64,000 nt of DNA from Marsupella aquatica (taxonomy: Eukaryota > Marchantiophyta), in contig OZ316895.1 of the NCBI GenBank assembly GCA_973895155.1, positions 11,718,001 through 11,782,000 of the forward strand, in the 5' to 3' direction. Under the pieces are notes generated by a model. The model was not told where the DNA came from. It saw only the letters and a program-made list of their open reading frames with translations, and ran no database searches. The position numbers and the translations under genes were made by a program. Shown here one piece after another: positions 14,131 through 25,114 of the stretch; the first letter of the stretch is position 1; the number at the start of each line of letters is the position of its first letter.

Positions 14131-16560
14131 TATGGACACCCTTGATGGCAAATCTATTGGATCAATTGAGACGGCTGTATCATGAGGCCTGCATAGAGTT
14201 ACTGCGACCATAGATGCAAGTTTTTCCTCAGTATAGCCAGGATTAGGCTGGGGCCCGTGCCCTCCAAACTTTTGGTGCTGACAAGCATTTGGCCCAGAAG
14301 CCCACTAGCGTACTGAGCACACCTGGCATGCGACGAGTGTCAGACAATCCGGTCTGGAAGATGCTCTCTTGTTGGCTCGGAGCTACTGTGGTGTTGCACA
14401 CTGTTGTGCCGGGGTCGGACCCCGTGCAGCTGCGGGTGTCACCTGGAGCATGGTGCTTTACTAGCACCATATCTGTTTTGAGCCTGCGACTGAAGGTCGT
14501 TTGGTCCGCGCTTTTGACGACCAAATGCGTAGCCAAAGACATGATGTTATGAGCATCCATGTTTGACGCGTGTGCAATTGGCTGCATGCTGCCACCAGTA
14601 GAGCATGTGCGCACCAAGAGAGAGGCAGTTTGTGATGTGAAATAGGCGGCAATGGTAGAGATGTACGGATGAAATTCTTGAGGGTTCTAAGGGAGAAGAG
14701 AGGCTTAAACTGTTTTGGGGGAAGCAAGGCCAACCCAAGAGAGATGTACCCTTTGAGTAGGGGTGTATTCCGTCCAGAAGTAACAACTGGAACGGTACTC
14801 AACCTTTCGTGGGCCTTCTCCTGTCCAGGTTTAACTGGACTGTGATCTACTAAACTAGTTCCCTGAATATCTACCTTGCCGAGTAGCTAGGTCCAACATC
14901 AAATGAGCGTTACAGGTTGAGAGGAAAGCGGAGGAAAGATTACGAGTTTTTGGTGCAGCGAGTTCAAAGCTGTTTTGTCAAATGTAAGCAACCACTTTGT
15001 GTAGAATTACTAAATTAGGGAGTTAGGGAGTAAATGTTGATAGGATTCTTTACAGCAATAGTGGCCCCAAATAAGCATTCTCTGATGTGTTGGGCGGCCA
15101 AAACTTGGTTGCGGCAGATGATCCTTTTTCAGAGCTTAGTTATTATTAACCCCCTGTTAGGTCAACACCTGAACCAGCGTAGGCACTCGTTTGTCACCCT
15201 TTTGATTATTGATCATTTGTCGTGGCTGTTAGCTACTCAAGTATTGATGTTGTGGAAGTAACAAAGTGTACCGGGTGCTGCTACATGTAATGAAGAATCT
15301 GTGTTACCTGTGGTGTATTCGGAGGTGCCACCGTTGTAAAGACTTGAGTAAAGAAACTGGGGAAGTTTGTCCCAGACTTTTGTAGTAGGTGACGAAGCTG
15401 TACACTGTTGCAGTCTGAGGCCCGTCCAGTTATACAGGGGCCTCATCTTTAACATCTGCGAAACTAGAGTTTTGCATCTTATAAGTTTATGTTCCGATCA
15501 ATTGGGGTTCCTACCGGAACTCATTCTTCTGCATTTGAAACGGCTTCTCATGTGTTCTATGCCTGCAGTCGACTCACAACTTAGGATGCGAAGTGTCTTG
15601 CCCATCTTGTTGAATTGACTACATTTTTTTTTAGTGTGTTAATATTTTTGTATAGGCATTCTAGGCACGGGCACATATATGACAGCCCTAAAAGATAGTC
15701 AAAGTGATGCGACGCTGAAATAGCATTCGATGTGACACTCCATATGACACCACAAGGTGTGGGTCCTCTTCTACTACGTTTTGACATCGTTTTGATATTG
15801 ATTTGTCGTTTCGTTTGAAATCATGATATCTAGTGCCTGTAGGATGCTGGCATAATGCATCGTTATTCAGCTCTGTAATTGTACCTTCGGGAAGATACTT
15901 CGCTGTGGCGGACCAAGGCTTTCTTAACTCCACTTCTTGGATTTCGTGTTTGAATTTAACGCATCACCTTTGTTGATGCCAGGCTGGCCCAAAGGCAATG
16001 TTTGGAGAATTTACAAGCTTGACATCGAGGATGCTTACATGGTGGGCTACTGCGGTAGAGCCAAGCCACAGCTTGTGAAAGACAACTGTGACACATTGTG
16101 GGGTCCGTTCCGACATTCCCCTCTGGTCAGAGACATAATCCCAACGTAAACATCATTATTGTTTTTATTGCAAGAAACTTCGAATTTGGTATGTGGTTCA
16201 CAGCTGAAATCCGAACTGACACCAACTATTTCGTAGTCAGACCATTTCTGCCGCCGGGCTCAGACCCTGCCACGCCCTCCTGCATCTTCACCATCTAAGG
16301 CACTATTTGGATTGACCTTTGCAGCTTGCAAGCCTTGAATTGCCCTACGAAGCACCAATGCAATGAGAGGCAGAGCAATAGCTCTCTGACCTCGCACTCT
16401 ACATATCAAACTCATTCTCGTTAGCATCCAATAACCCATCTTCTATCGTCCAGCGTATTAACTCATGACTGTTGAAATCCCTTACCTGGTACTTCTAGTG
16501 GTCTGACGAACCCCAGTGGACGGAAATACCTTTCTTTTCTACCGACGGATTCACTTCCAG
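14131..16560. other. Downstream/intergenic stretch, no gene recognised
   Basis: Begins with the transportin 3' UTR, whose end cannot be placed. Open frames at 14,243-14,617 (-), 14,289-14,552 (+) and 15,937-16,149 (+) overlap or lack any recognisable motif. I found no splice-linked coding continuation for any of them. Confidence 0.4.
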
Positions 16561-16579
16561 GGTTTTGAAAAGGCTCATA

Positions 16580-16790
16580 GTAGGAAACTGGCAAATTGTG
16601 AACTTAATGCCCTTTGTGATTATTCTCTTTCTAATTCTCAGGGTAATATGCCCTTTGGGATTTTTTGTTTGTAATTTTCAGGGTTGTGATTTTCTGTGAT
16701 TTGTAGAATACTGGCAAATTGTGAATTTAGTGCCCTTTTGGGTTATTCTCTTTCTAATTCTCAGGGCAATATGCCCTTCAGGATTTTTCA
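16580..16790. repeat. Tandem duplication, about 126-bp period
   Basis: The segment around 16,581-16,660 (containing 'actggcaaattgtgaa' and 'ttattctctttctaattc') is repeated at about 16,707-16,790 with a few substitutions. It is AT-rich and non-coding. A small direct repeat with 'agctcttgtttt' follows at 17,005-17,060 and again near 17,205. Confidence 0.75.
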
Positions 16791-18135
16791 GGGTAACATT
16801 GGAGAAGAGTGCCCAATCAAGGTTTGAATCAACTCATTTTGAATATACTCCTTTCACTCTTACTAAAATCTTCATTTAGAAGAATCTCCTCTACCTTCAC
16901 AAAAATTAGTAAAAAAAAATCTCACACCCTTTCCAGCTGTTACCAGATCATAGTGGTTACCACGTGTATTAATGTCCTGTCACCAGAGCATCGGGGACAA
17001 TAATAGTCCCTAAGCTCTTGTTTTGGGGACAATAATAGGTACTCAGCTCTTGTTTTTGAGGGAAAATATGACACGATCAACTCAATATAAATATTCTCTA
17101 TTACTTTTCATACCATTATTACAATTAGCAAAGATAAATAACTCCTTGGCCTATAAAAGTTGTATTAAGGCCCCGTTACCAGAGCATTCTGGCCAAAAGT
17201 AGTCCCTCAGCTCTTGTTTCCCATTTTAGCATGTCACAGGTTTTGCATGCTATATACTTAAGAACCACAACAGAGTCTGTCATAATTTGTGCAGCCCTCA
17301 TTTTCTACTCGGCAGCTTCATTGAATTGGAAAATTTCCACCCTGCTGAGCTCCCTGAGTCACTTTTTCACTCACCAGCCTTGCCCAGTGAGAAATTTTTA
17401 GAAAAGATCCAGTTGGCTAGCTAACCTCTGTGAGTCACTTTTCAACTCCACAACCTTGCAGAGTCATCTTGGCGGCCTTGGTGAGTAGGAAGGTTTCACT
17501 CTCAAACCATTCTTCATCCCTTTCTGAATCCCAACTAAATAACAAAAATGAGATTCTTACTAGTAACTAATATGTATAGTGTTATCCAGCTTTGTTTTTT
17601 TTCTCAAGGTCTGCTTACAAATGTGGAAGGTCTTAGCTGTCAGATTTTAATAACATTTTTTCATGAGATAGGGATCCATGGATGATCAAATAGGATGAGA
17701 GGGAGGAGTTCATGGCGGTTCCTATGCTGGACCTGATCGAGACATGGTGGACACATAAGATGTCAAGCAAGATCAGCAATTTATTAAAAAGTAATAATTG
17801 GCTTCCTAAGATAATGTTACCAGTCGTCAAAGCCCGTATCAAATAGTCTCTTCGGGGACATCCGATAAAAAAAGCCCGTATCAGATCGTGACCACCTTCA
17901 AAATCTTTGGCATCAGCATTGTTGCCTGATTGCAACTATCTCATATACCTAAAAACGCAAGCACCGCTGAAGAACAACAGCCCCGACGACAACCTTCCAA
18001 GAACTATTATGTGAAACGAGCCCTATGCCCATGCGTTGCACGATGCAAGGAGGGCCAGTCCATAGGGAGTCAGGCCGGGGCATTTATGGGGCAGAGTGGG
18101 GAAGCCCATATGAGCCAGGGGTGTGCATTTTCTCT

Positions 18136-18420
18136 ATCAATGGTCAAGGAAAACAACCAACCAAATCTGATGGCTGGGGATCTTTCCCGTCCAGGAGCGT
18201 TTTTGTGTCGCATTTCCTCCATCAATGGCATTTCCTCCATCAATGGTCAAGGAAAACAACCAACCAAATCTGATGGCTGTGGATCTCTCCCGCCCAGGAG
18301 CGTTTTTGTATTGCATTTCCTCCATCAATGGTCAAGGAAAACAGCCACCCAAATCTAATGGGTCTGTTTCCTGCCCAGGAGCGTTTTTAGATTGGGACAA
18401 GGACACGTTTTTAGATTGGG
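18136..18420. repeat. Tandem repeat, three copies of an 85-103 bp unit
   Basis: Copies start near 18,138, 18,241 and 18,326, each with 'caatggtcaaggaaaac', 'caaatctgatgg' and 'caggagcgttttt'. The first copy has an extra duplication of about 17 bases ('catttcctccatcaatgg'), giving a 103- then 85-bp spacing. At the end 'cgtttttagattgggacaagg' occurs twice. The overlapping small open frames here are repeat artefacts. Confidence 0.85.
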
Positions 18421-19099
18421 ACAAGGAAGAAAAAATGCGGGATACCTTAATATAGTTGTAGCTGTGTGCTATCCTCTTGCCACTGCGCTTATAATTAGTG
18501 TGAAATTGCTTTCCAACAAAATTAGCCAAGACAATTAGACAATAGGCCTCAAGCCTCGCCTAATCCTTTGTGGTTTCTCTCGAATCATCCCTCAAACGAG
18601 TGTAGGGCAAAGATAGTACGTGTATGCATAACCAAAACGTCTCTCCATAGTTTCTTGTTGTCACATGGAGCTCCCACTACTGGATGGCCTGAACTCCCTG
18701 GAGGTCAAGGGGTAGCACTTCCCACCATAGCTTCTGCTGCAGCACACTGAGAGTTGACAACGATATCTGGCGGCAGCTCAGGTTGATGCAAAATGTTTTC
18801 AGCCGGAGTAGACTCTGCTGGCGAGAGAAGCACTTTGTCTGCCTCCATCATACTCCTATACCAAAATCGTCATCCACTCCGCCTGAATCTTAGCAAGAAA
18901 CGTGAGGGGGGGAAGCACGCACTTTCAAATCAAAGTAACGCAAAGCTGCACATTCATGGTGTCGATCTCAAATGCGGCGTGCTGTCATCGCCAACCCGTC
19001 TCAAATCGAAGCCCCTGCCGGTTACATCTGACCGAAAAGTGCTTTTCTGCAGTAACAACTTTTTGCCGGTTGTGGGTGCCCAAGTTTGAGACGCCCTAA

Positions 19100-19300
19100 T
19101 GGTACCCCACATATACACTAAGCTTCCCCTAGTCACCTACCTCCAATCACCAATCACCGACCTCCAACCAACTACCTCCTACCTCTCTCTCGATCTTACC
19201 TCCAATCACCGACGTCCTACATACAATCACCTACCTCTAATCACCTACCTGCTACCTCTCTCTCGATCCTACCTCTCTCTCGATCACTCAGCTTGTCAGT
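19100..19300 (+). repeat. Low-complexity C/T-rich tract with ACCTAC/CTCTCTCGATC repeats
   Basis: Short imperfect repeats of 'caatcaccnacctc' and three copies of 'ctctctctcgatc'. It lies about 500-700 bases upstream of the GT14 start codon and may be part of that gene's promoter or leader. No open frame of interest. Confidence 0.6.
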
Positions 19301-19805
19301 GAGAGAAAAGTCTAGTACATAATTCCTATCACTTAAGCTCATCACATTCTCTCTCACTCAGCTGCCTTATCTGAGCTATTTCGATTAGTCCGCAGCTTTG
19401 CCATCCTTGCACTCATCTCCCAATCACTCCACATCGATTAGGCTCAACTCCGTCAACCACAAACTATCTGCGATAGCAATGCCGAAATTGCACAGTTGTT
19501 GCACATCTCCGAGCGCTAATGTTATTGATTTGATTGGACTATCGAATCAAGGCGGTCTGTTGCTGAGTTCCCATCACTAGTCTTAGATGCCCACATCATT
19601 CTCCTTAAATCGCCGTTCATGCAGTTCCAGTCGTCCAATTCACGGGTCGATCGAGTGCAAGTCAAGGCTGGTTACTCGATGAATTGAGTGTGGGAGGAAG
19701 GTGTATTCTAGAGAGGAAGTGAAATTGAAATTAGGAACCTGATCGAGGTGATTGAATTGAAGCAGCTCAAGTCGAACAATTTGTATATTAGCGCCGTGAA
19801 GATAA

Positions 19806-22690
19806 ATGGTGAGCTGCTTCAAAAGTAACGGGGCTTCCAACTCCACAGGAAATATTGCTCGCGTTAGCGGTTTCCGAGGAAGCTTTGGACGATGGCTGCA
19901 ATGTTGGGTCGCCGTGCTGTGCAGCTTAACGTGTGTCTCTCTCATGGTGGCCTACTTCACCTATGTGGAGCCCTGCAATGTACTCGGAGACCATTATACC
20001 GGTTCCTCCTGCGGCACGCGTAAAATACTCATGCATCTCGACGAGCCGTTGGCGATATCGACACCGAGAATTTTCACAGACGATGAAATCGCATCTCGTG
20101 TGGTGGCCAGGGACGTTCTCTCGTTCCACAGTAACGTCCGCCCAGCTGGTATGCATGAATGCCATTTCTTGTAGAATGAATTGGAGTGACTATTTAGCGC
20201 GCAGGGAGAGCTGAATAATTATTGTTATGGCAACCTTTTCAGACTACGACGTTCTGTGTGAAACAATTTGATTGGCCGGAACAGAGGACATCAACCTGTG
20301 CCCATATTTTAGCATTGGATCATTTTACGAAGCCAAAAGTAGGAATGATACTCAAAGCTGCGTTCTACAACATATTCACTCTCATTATAAGTTCTCTTCC
20401 GTGTATCTAAAAACGAGTCAGTGGCAGGTTTTCTCCGTCTAGTCCACTAGTCCAGTAAACCATGCATGTGCACGATAACATGCTGCCGACATTGACATTC
20501 GGCCCCGCGTTCGTCAATCACTCTGCAAGCTGGCAGCTGGGTTGATGATAAGAAAGTCTTGAATTCTTAAAGTATCGAACATTTGACTTCCTGGAGTCTG
20601 TACATGATGCATGCTGCAAAAACTGGTCCAATCATCGTCATTTGCTGTAGATTCCAGTACCTTAACAATCACTAAACAATTTACCTATACATTGTCTTGA
20701 TACGAGAGTTCCATTTGTGCGACTCACAGGGTCGAAGATCGCATTCATGTTCATGACGCCGGGGCCTTTGCCGCTGGAACGTGTGTGGTTGGACTTCCTG
20801 GAGGGCCATGAGGGGCTGTACTCCGTATACGTGCATGCGTCGGACGGAAGCGATTACGAGACATTCGGTTGGCAGAGCGAGGTGTTCAAGAAAGGAGCCA
20901 TTCCCAGCCGCAGGGTGTTTTGGGGCCGCATAGAGATGGTCGATGCAGAGAGACGGCTGCTTGCGCACGCCCTTGTTGACGAGGCCAACATGTTCTTTGT
21001 GCTGCTATCCGACTCTTGCATCCCTATTTTCGATTTCAACTACGTGTACAACTTCCTCATGGGCACCGACAAGAGCTACGTGGAGAGCTTTAATGATCCA
21101 GGTAAGTCATAAGGTCTCCCCAGCCCAATTGCTCACCTAACCTCCTATTGCAACCTACCGTCTACTTCAAGTTTTTCTTTGTTTTCGTGCTACTGTTCAG
21201 CTCCTGGATCCCTCTTCAGTCTCTGCACCGTCTTCAATTGGCTTCGTGGATGATCCGTCTTCTTCCTCTGCAATGTCCTCATCATCCGCTTCATGGAATA
21301 CAAGCAGAGCTTTAAAACAGTCGCACGTCCTCATCGTCGGCTTCATGGATTACAAGAGGAGCTTCAAAACAGTCGCGTGAACTGGATAACAGACTTGTTC
21401 AATGTGTCCCTAGTAAGAGTGGATACTAGACTGCGGCTCGAGTGTAGGACACATCAATTGAAGAGAACCGTTGGGTATCTGAAATTACGAGGCTTGCAAA
21501 TGATCCAGGGTCACCAATTAAAACCTTCATCCTCCCAGCTAGTCTCTAGAGTTCCATTAATATCGCAATGGCTTTGTAAGCGACTGTACAGCGCAGCAAA
21601 AGTTTTGGCTCCTTGCTTCATTTGCCGAATGAATGAATGAGTTTAAAGTGAGGAGGGACCCAACAGTCCCGGGACCAACTCGGGGAAACTCAGAGCTAGG
21701 AAATCTATAAAACGACATCGCCATCAGAATGCACAACACTGGCTTTTATGTAATCGGCGTGTTTCACGTACAGGGTTGCGCATGGGCTCAAACGGGTTAG
21801 TCTCTCGCCAATTTTGAGTATTGTCTGGAGCGATGAAATGACATAACCTTGCTATATTTTATGCAGGAATGCATGGACAAGGGAGGTATCTGACGTACAT
21901 GAAGCCCGAGATTCAGGAATATGAGTGGAGGAAGGGCCCACAGTGGATCGCACTCCACCGAGCACATGCCATGCTCATTGTTCTTGACCGAGTCTACTAC
22001 AAGAAGTTCAGAACATTTTGCAAGCCTGGAATCCAGAACTTCAATTGCGTTGCTGATGAGCACTACATCCCAACTTTCCTCCACATCATGGACCCCAACG
22101 GCATTGCGAACAGGTGCACCTTCCTTCTGAGGATCTGTTGTACGGTCCACATTGTTTTTGGCACATGAGTTCTTCTAAAGTCTTCCTAATTTATTAGATT
22201 TATATGGCCAGGCTTGAATTGGTCTGCACATTTGACGTTCTTCGAAATGAGTCTAGCTTCCAACCAAGTTTCAGTTTTCTTGCAAGACGAATGCAACCAA
22301 CGATTTCCAGAGCAGGGAACAGCAGGGCTGACAATTTAAAGGAAGAATCGTAATTTTGGTCAGTGACTGATAATCTGAAATTGATCACGGGCCGTCCTAT
22401 TGAATGAATTGTGCAGGTCCCTCACATTTGCCGACTGGTCGCTAGGTGGTTGGCATCCACAAAGTTTTTCTCGGACGGACGTTACTCCAATTTTGCTGTC
22501 GGAGATCCAATCTGTTACATACTACGCCCATGTAACAAGCGAGGAGCCATCAAGAGTCATCCGGGAGCCTTGCATGTGGAACGATGAAGTCCACCCATGC
22601 TTCCTCTTTGCTCGAAAATTCTTGCCGGATGCAGTTGACATCTTAAAGCAAATCCTCCCCTCCCTCACACGAACAGCAGATGATATTTAG
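19806..22690 (+). CDS. GT14 family glycosyltransferase (core-2/I-branching type), 4 exons
   Basis: Predicted Golgi type II membrane glycosyltransferase of the plant 'Branch' (GT14) family; the exact donor and acceptor are not known for most plant members. Exons 19806-20148, 20730-21101, 21867-22113 and 22417-22690 join in frame to about 411 codons, typical for the family. A short basic N-terminus and a hydrophobic segment at about residues 32-52 form the signal anchor. Family landmarks are KIAFMFMTPGPLP at the start of exon 2, VLLSDSCIPIFDFNYVYNFL, the exon 3 run RKGPQWIALHRAHA, ADEHYIPTFLHI, and LTFADWSLGGWHP in exon 4. It ends at a TAG after TRTADDI. All splice sites are GT-AG. The gene looks intact. 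The family assignment is firm, but which plant subgroup it belongs to is not. Confidence 0.93.
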
Positions 22691-24360
22691 GCTGCGCGTG
22701 TGCTGAAATCATGTCCACAGGAGCCTTCATGATCGGATCAAATCCAAGTTTAGCCCAGTCCAATTGACCACTCCATGGCACTCGATCATAACTCCTGATC
22801 CAGAAGCAGCGTTGCAAACATCTGTGGCTGTTCAACGACAATCATGTCAGCTCTTTTAAGGCATATAATTATGGAGATACAACTCTGGCAATGAAGTTTC
22901 ATCATTGGGATTAGTATTTGACAGGCAATGATTATAGGTCAATACTGTAGATTCTTTTCAGCTCCTTAAAATCTGAGTAGTTAGTTCGCTTCTCGCTGTA
23001 GTTCAAATCTAAGGAAGCATGAAGCGGAATGAAATTCTCATTAATGAACCATGTGCTTGAAGTACCAGAGATATATTGTCCCTTAATTATTTAAGAGGGA
23101 CAGTTTATGGCGCTAGCTTTTGGGACCTAGCAAATTGCTTCTTCTTGATGTAACATATCGATTTCAACAGAGTCTCCATGGAAATACATAATTTTATGAC
23201 TCTAAGCAGTCATTGCCCGTATCAATTGTCCAGAGCTGCACATTTGAAGTGACCATACATTTAGGTCCATAGGGCTTCGCTATCCTAGACTCCCACTATG
23301 GTAATTTGAAAGGTAAAAATATTAAGTTTGCAAAGAGTGCATGTGGGAACCCAATGCTCCCCGAAGTCCTTATTGTACTATGATTAGGTTGTGGACCCCT
23401 GCTTTAATGCTTGGGACGAAACTAGTAGATGTTATATCAAAAAGGTTGTTGGAGCTCATTATAAAAGTCTGGCTCAAACACTACCTTTGTCTCACCATGT
23501 ATGTAAACTAAGCATGCCTCCTTTGTGTATGATGGAGGCCTTGATGTCATTTGGTTGCATTTCAAGCCAAACATTTCTAACAACCAGCGAGATGAACTCA
23601 TGATTTGGTGCGAGAAATAATGGCGTGGATCACATTTTTGTGTTGGGCCACTGTTAATTAGCAGTTTGATGTTTATTAAACCAAACTTGCAACCCCAATT
23701 TTTCTCCCCCTCCTGCCCATTGTAACCGTTCACCTATTTTTCTTCTTTTTGTCCCCTGTCCTATCTCACTCTTTTAATTTTTTGTTTAATTGCCTTCAAT
23801 CTCTATTGGTCATCTGATTATTTGCAGCCAGTTTCAATTTAGTTGCCCAGTATTGTGTAGCATCAGTTGTCTAGGCTTGAACAATATATATTTGCCTTAT
23901 CTAAATTTCTGTGACTGCAAAGTCTAATGTTGTTCCCAAGCCCTTCATGAAAGTGACACCTTCTTCAATTCCATCCACAACAGAGAAGTCCCTATTTCTT
24001 CAAGTGTAAACTTTTATGCAGTCTATGGAGGTCGATAGGGACAGCATCTGAGCTTTGATTTTGTGTAAGGTAACCAATGGTCCCAATTGGGTTGTGGGAT
24101 GTAATTCCTGAGTGAAGTGAGTCCAAGGGGGTTACAACTATGACCCGGAGTGGCTACTGATTAACAAGCATAAGCCCAGAGTGTAATTTCATTTTGACCT
24201 GAAAATTGGATAACCCTCCAGCTGGGCCAAGGAGTCCTAGATCTCATATCCCCAGGCCAGGTTGGTAGGGGGCAATGCCTAGAAATACAAAGAATAACAC
24301 ACACACACACACACAGAGAATTTTTGCTTCAGAAACCTCACATTTTTGTGCTGGTTTCAA
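22691..24360. other. Intergenic, no gene recognised
   Basis: Contains the GT14 3' region and AT-rich DNA. The frames at 23,391-23,603 (+) and 23,437-23,733 (-) overlap and show no domain. A (CA)n microsatellite of about ten repeats lies at 24,296-24,316. Confidence 0.45.
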
Positions 24361-24369
24361 AGTATTTTT

Positions 24370-24660
24370 TTGAAATCAATTGACTTTGGGTAGGGAATTA
24401 ACCTGAGGTCCCAAGTTCAATCTCCTCTCCACACCCATTCAATCCCCCCTCCATGTGGAAGGTATATGTGTGTGGGTAGGATGGGTTTCGTGTGTAGTAG
24501 ATGAGACTTTTGATTGTCTCCTTGGCCCCTTATTGTCCACTTGGCCCTGATTTACTCCTCTGTGGACTGTGGGGTCACCCTGAAACAAATTCCGTAAATG
24601 TCACTACGAGGGTTATTCTTCATTTCGGTTCAATAAAAGAAAATAATTTTAATTTTTTTG
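24370..24660 (+). mobile_element. SINE-like repeat, plus-strand copy
   Basis: From 24,381 the sequence matches, with divergence, the reverse complement of about 58,780-58,945: a 'ggtccc..gttcaatc.cctc' section (polymerase III B-box-like) followed by 'tgtggaaggtatatgtgtgtgggt' and 'gatgggtttcgtgtgtagt'. The B box here has decayed. The candidate 3' end near 24,620-24,660 has 'caataaaag' followed by A/T-rich DNA. The family is inferred to be tRNA-derived from the better-preserved second copy. Confidence 0.5.
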
Positions 24661-25114
24661 ATTAGTTATGTTTTGCACTGGGCGCCAAAGCTTTTTTTTA
24701 TTATTTATATATGTCCCGGGGTGCCAAACCTGACGACGACTACGGTAGCACTCCCTTCGAATATCGCAGCGCGGAAGTTATGAGTGTGGTCGCGCTGAAG
24801 GATGCGAGAGAGGCAGAGAGCGCTGCCTGCGAGGCGAAGAGAGAAAGCCTTCATTCTTCTGGTCGTCCTCGAGGAGATGTGCCCTTCCGCGCTCCAGCCA
24901 CTTCCTTTTCCTTTTCCTACTTCTCCTTCTGCCTCGGAGTTCTGCGGGATTGCGTGAGCGGGAAGAACTGCACACAGATTCACGAAGCGAGGCGAGGCGA
25001 GGCGAAGAAGAGGTGACGACGAGGCTGACGAAGAGGCGAAGAAGAGGCGAAGAAGAGGACCAACTTTTTGGTGAGTTCCTGCTTTCTCATCATCAGGTCC
25101 TGGCGAGGAACGGA

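Noticed and set aside
14243-14617. 124-codon minus and 87-codon plus frames downstream of transportin
   Set aside because: They overlap each other, have no recognisable motif and no splice partners.
18136-18420. CRISPR-like array
   Set aside because: Only three long imperfect units without unique spacers, in a plant nuclear context.
18025-18455. Overlapping open frames at 18,025-18,455 as a repeat protein
   Set aside because: All three plus frames translate the same tandem DNA repeat, with no fixed frame or flanking exon structure.
24950-25114. N-terminal extension of the S1/CCHC protein
   Set aside because: The extension has no ATG, only a TTG; the ATG at 25,115 has normal context.
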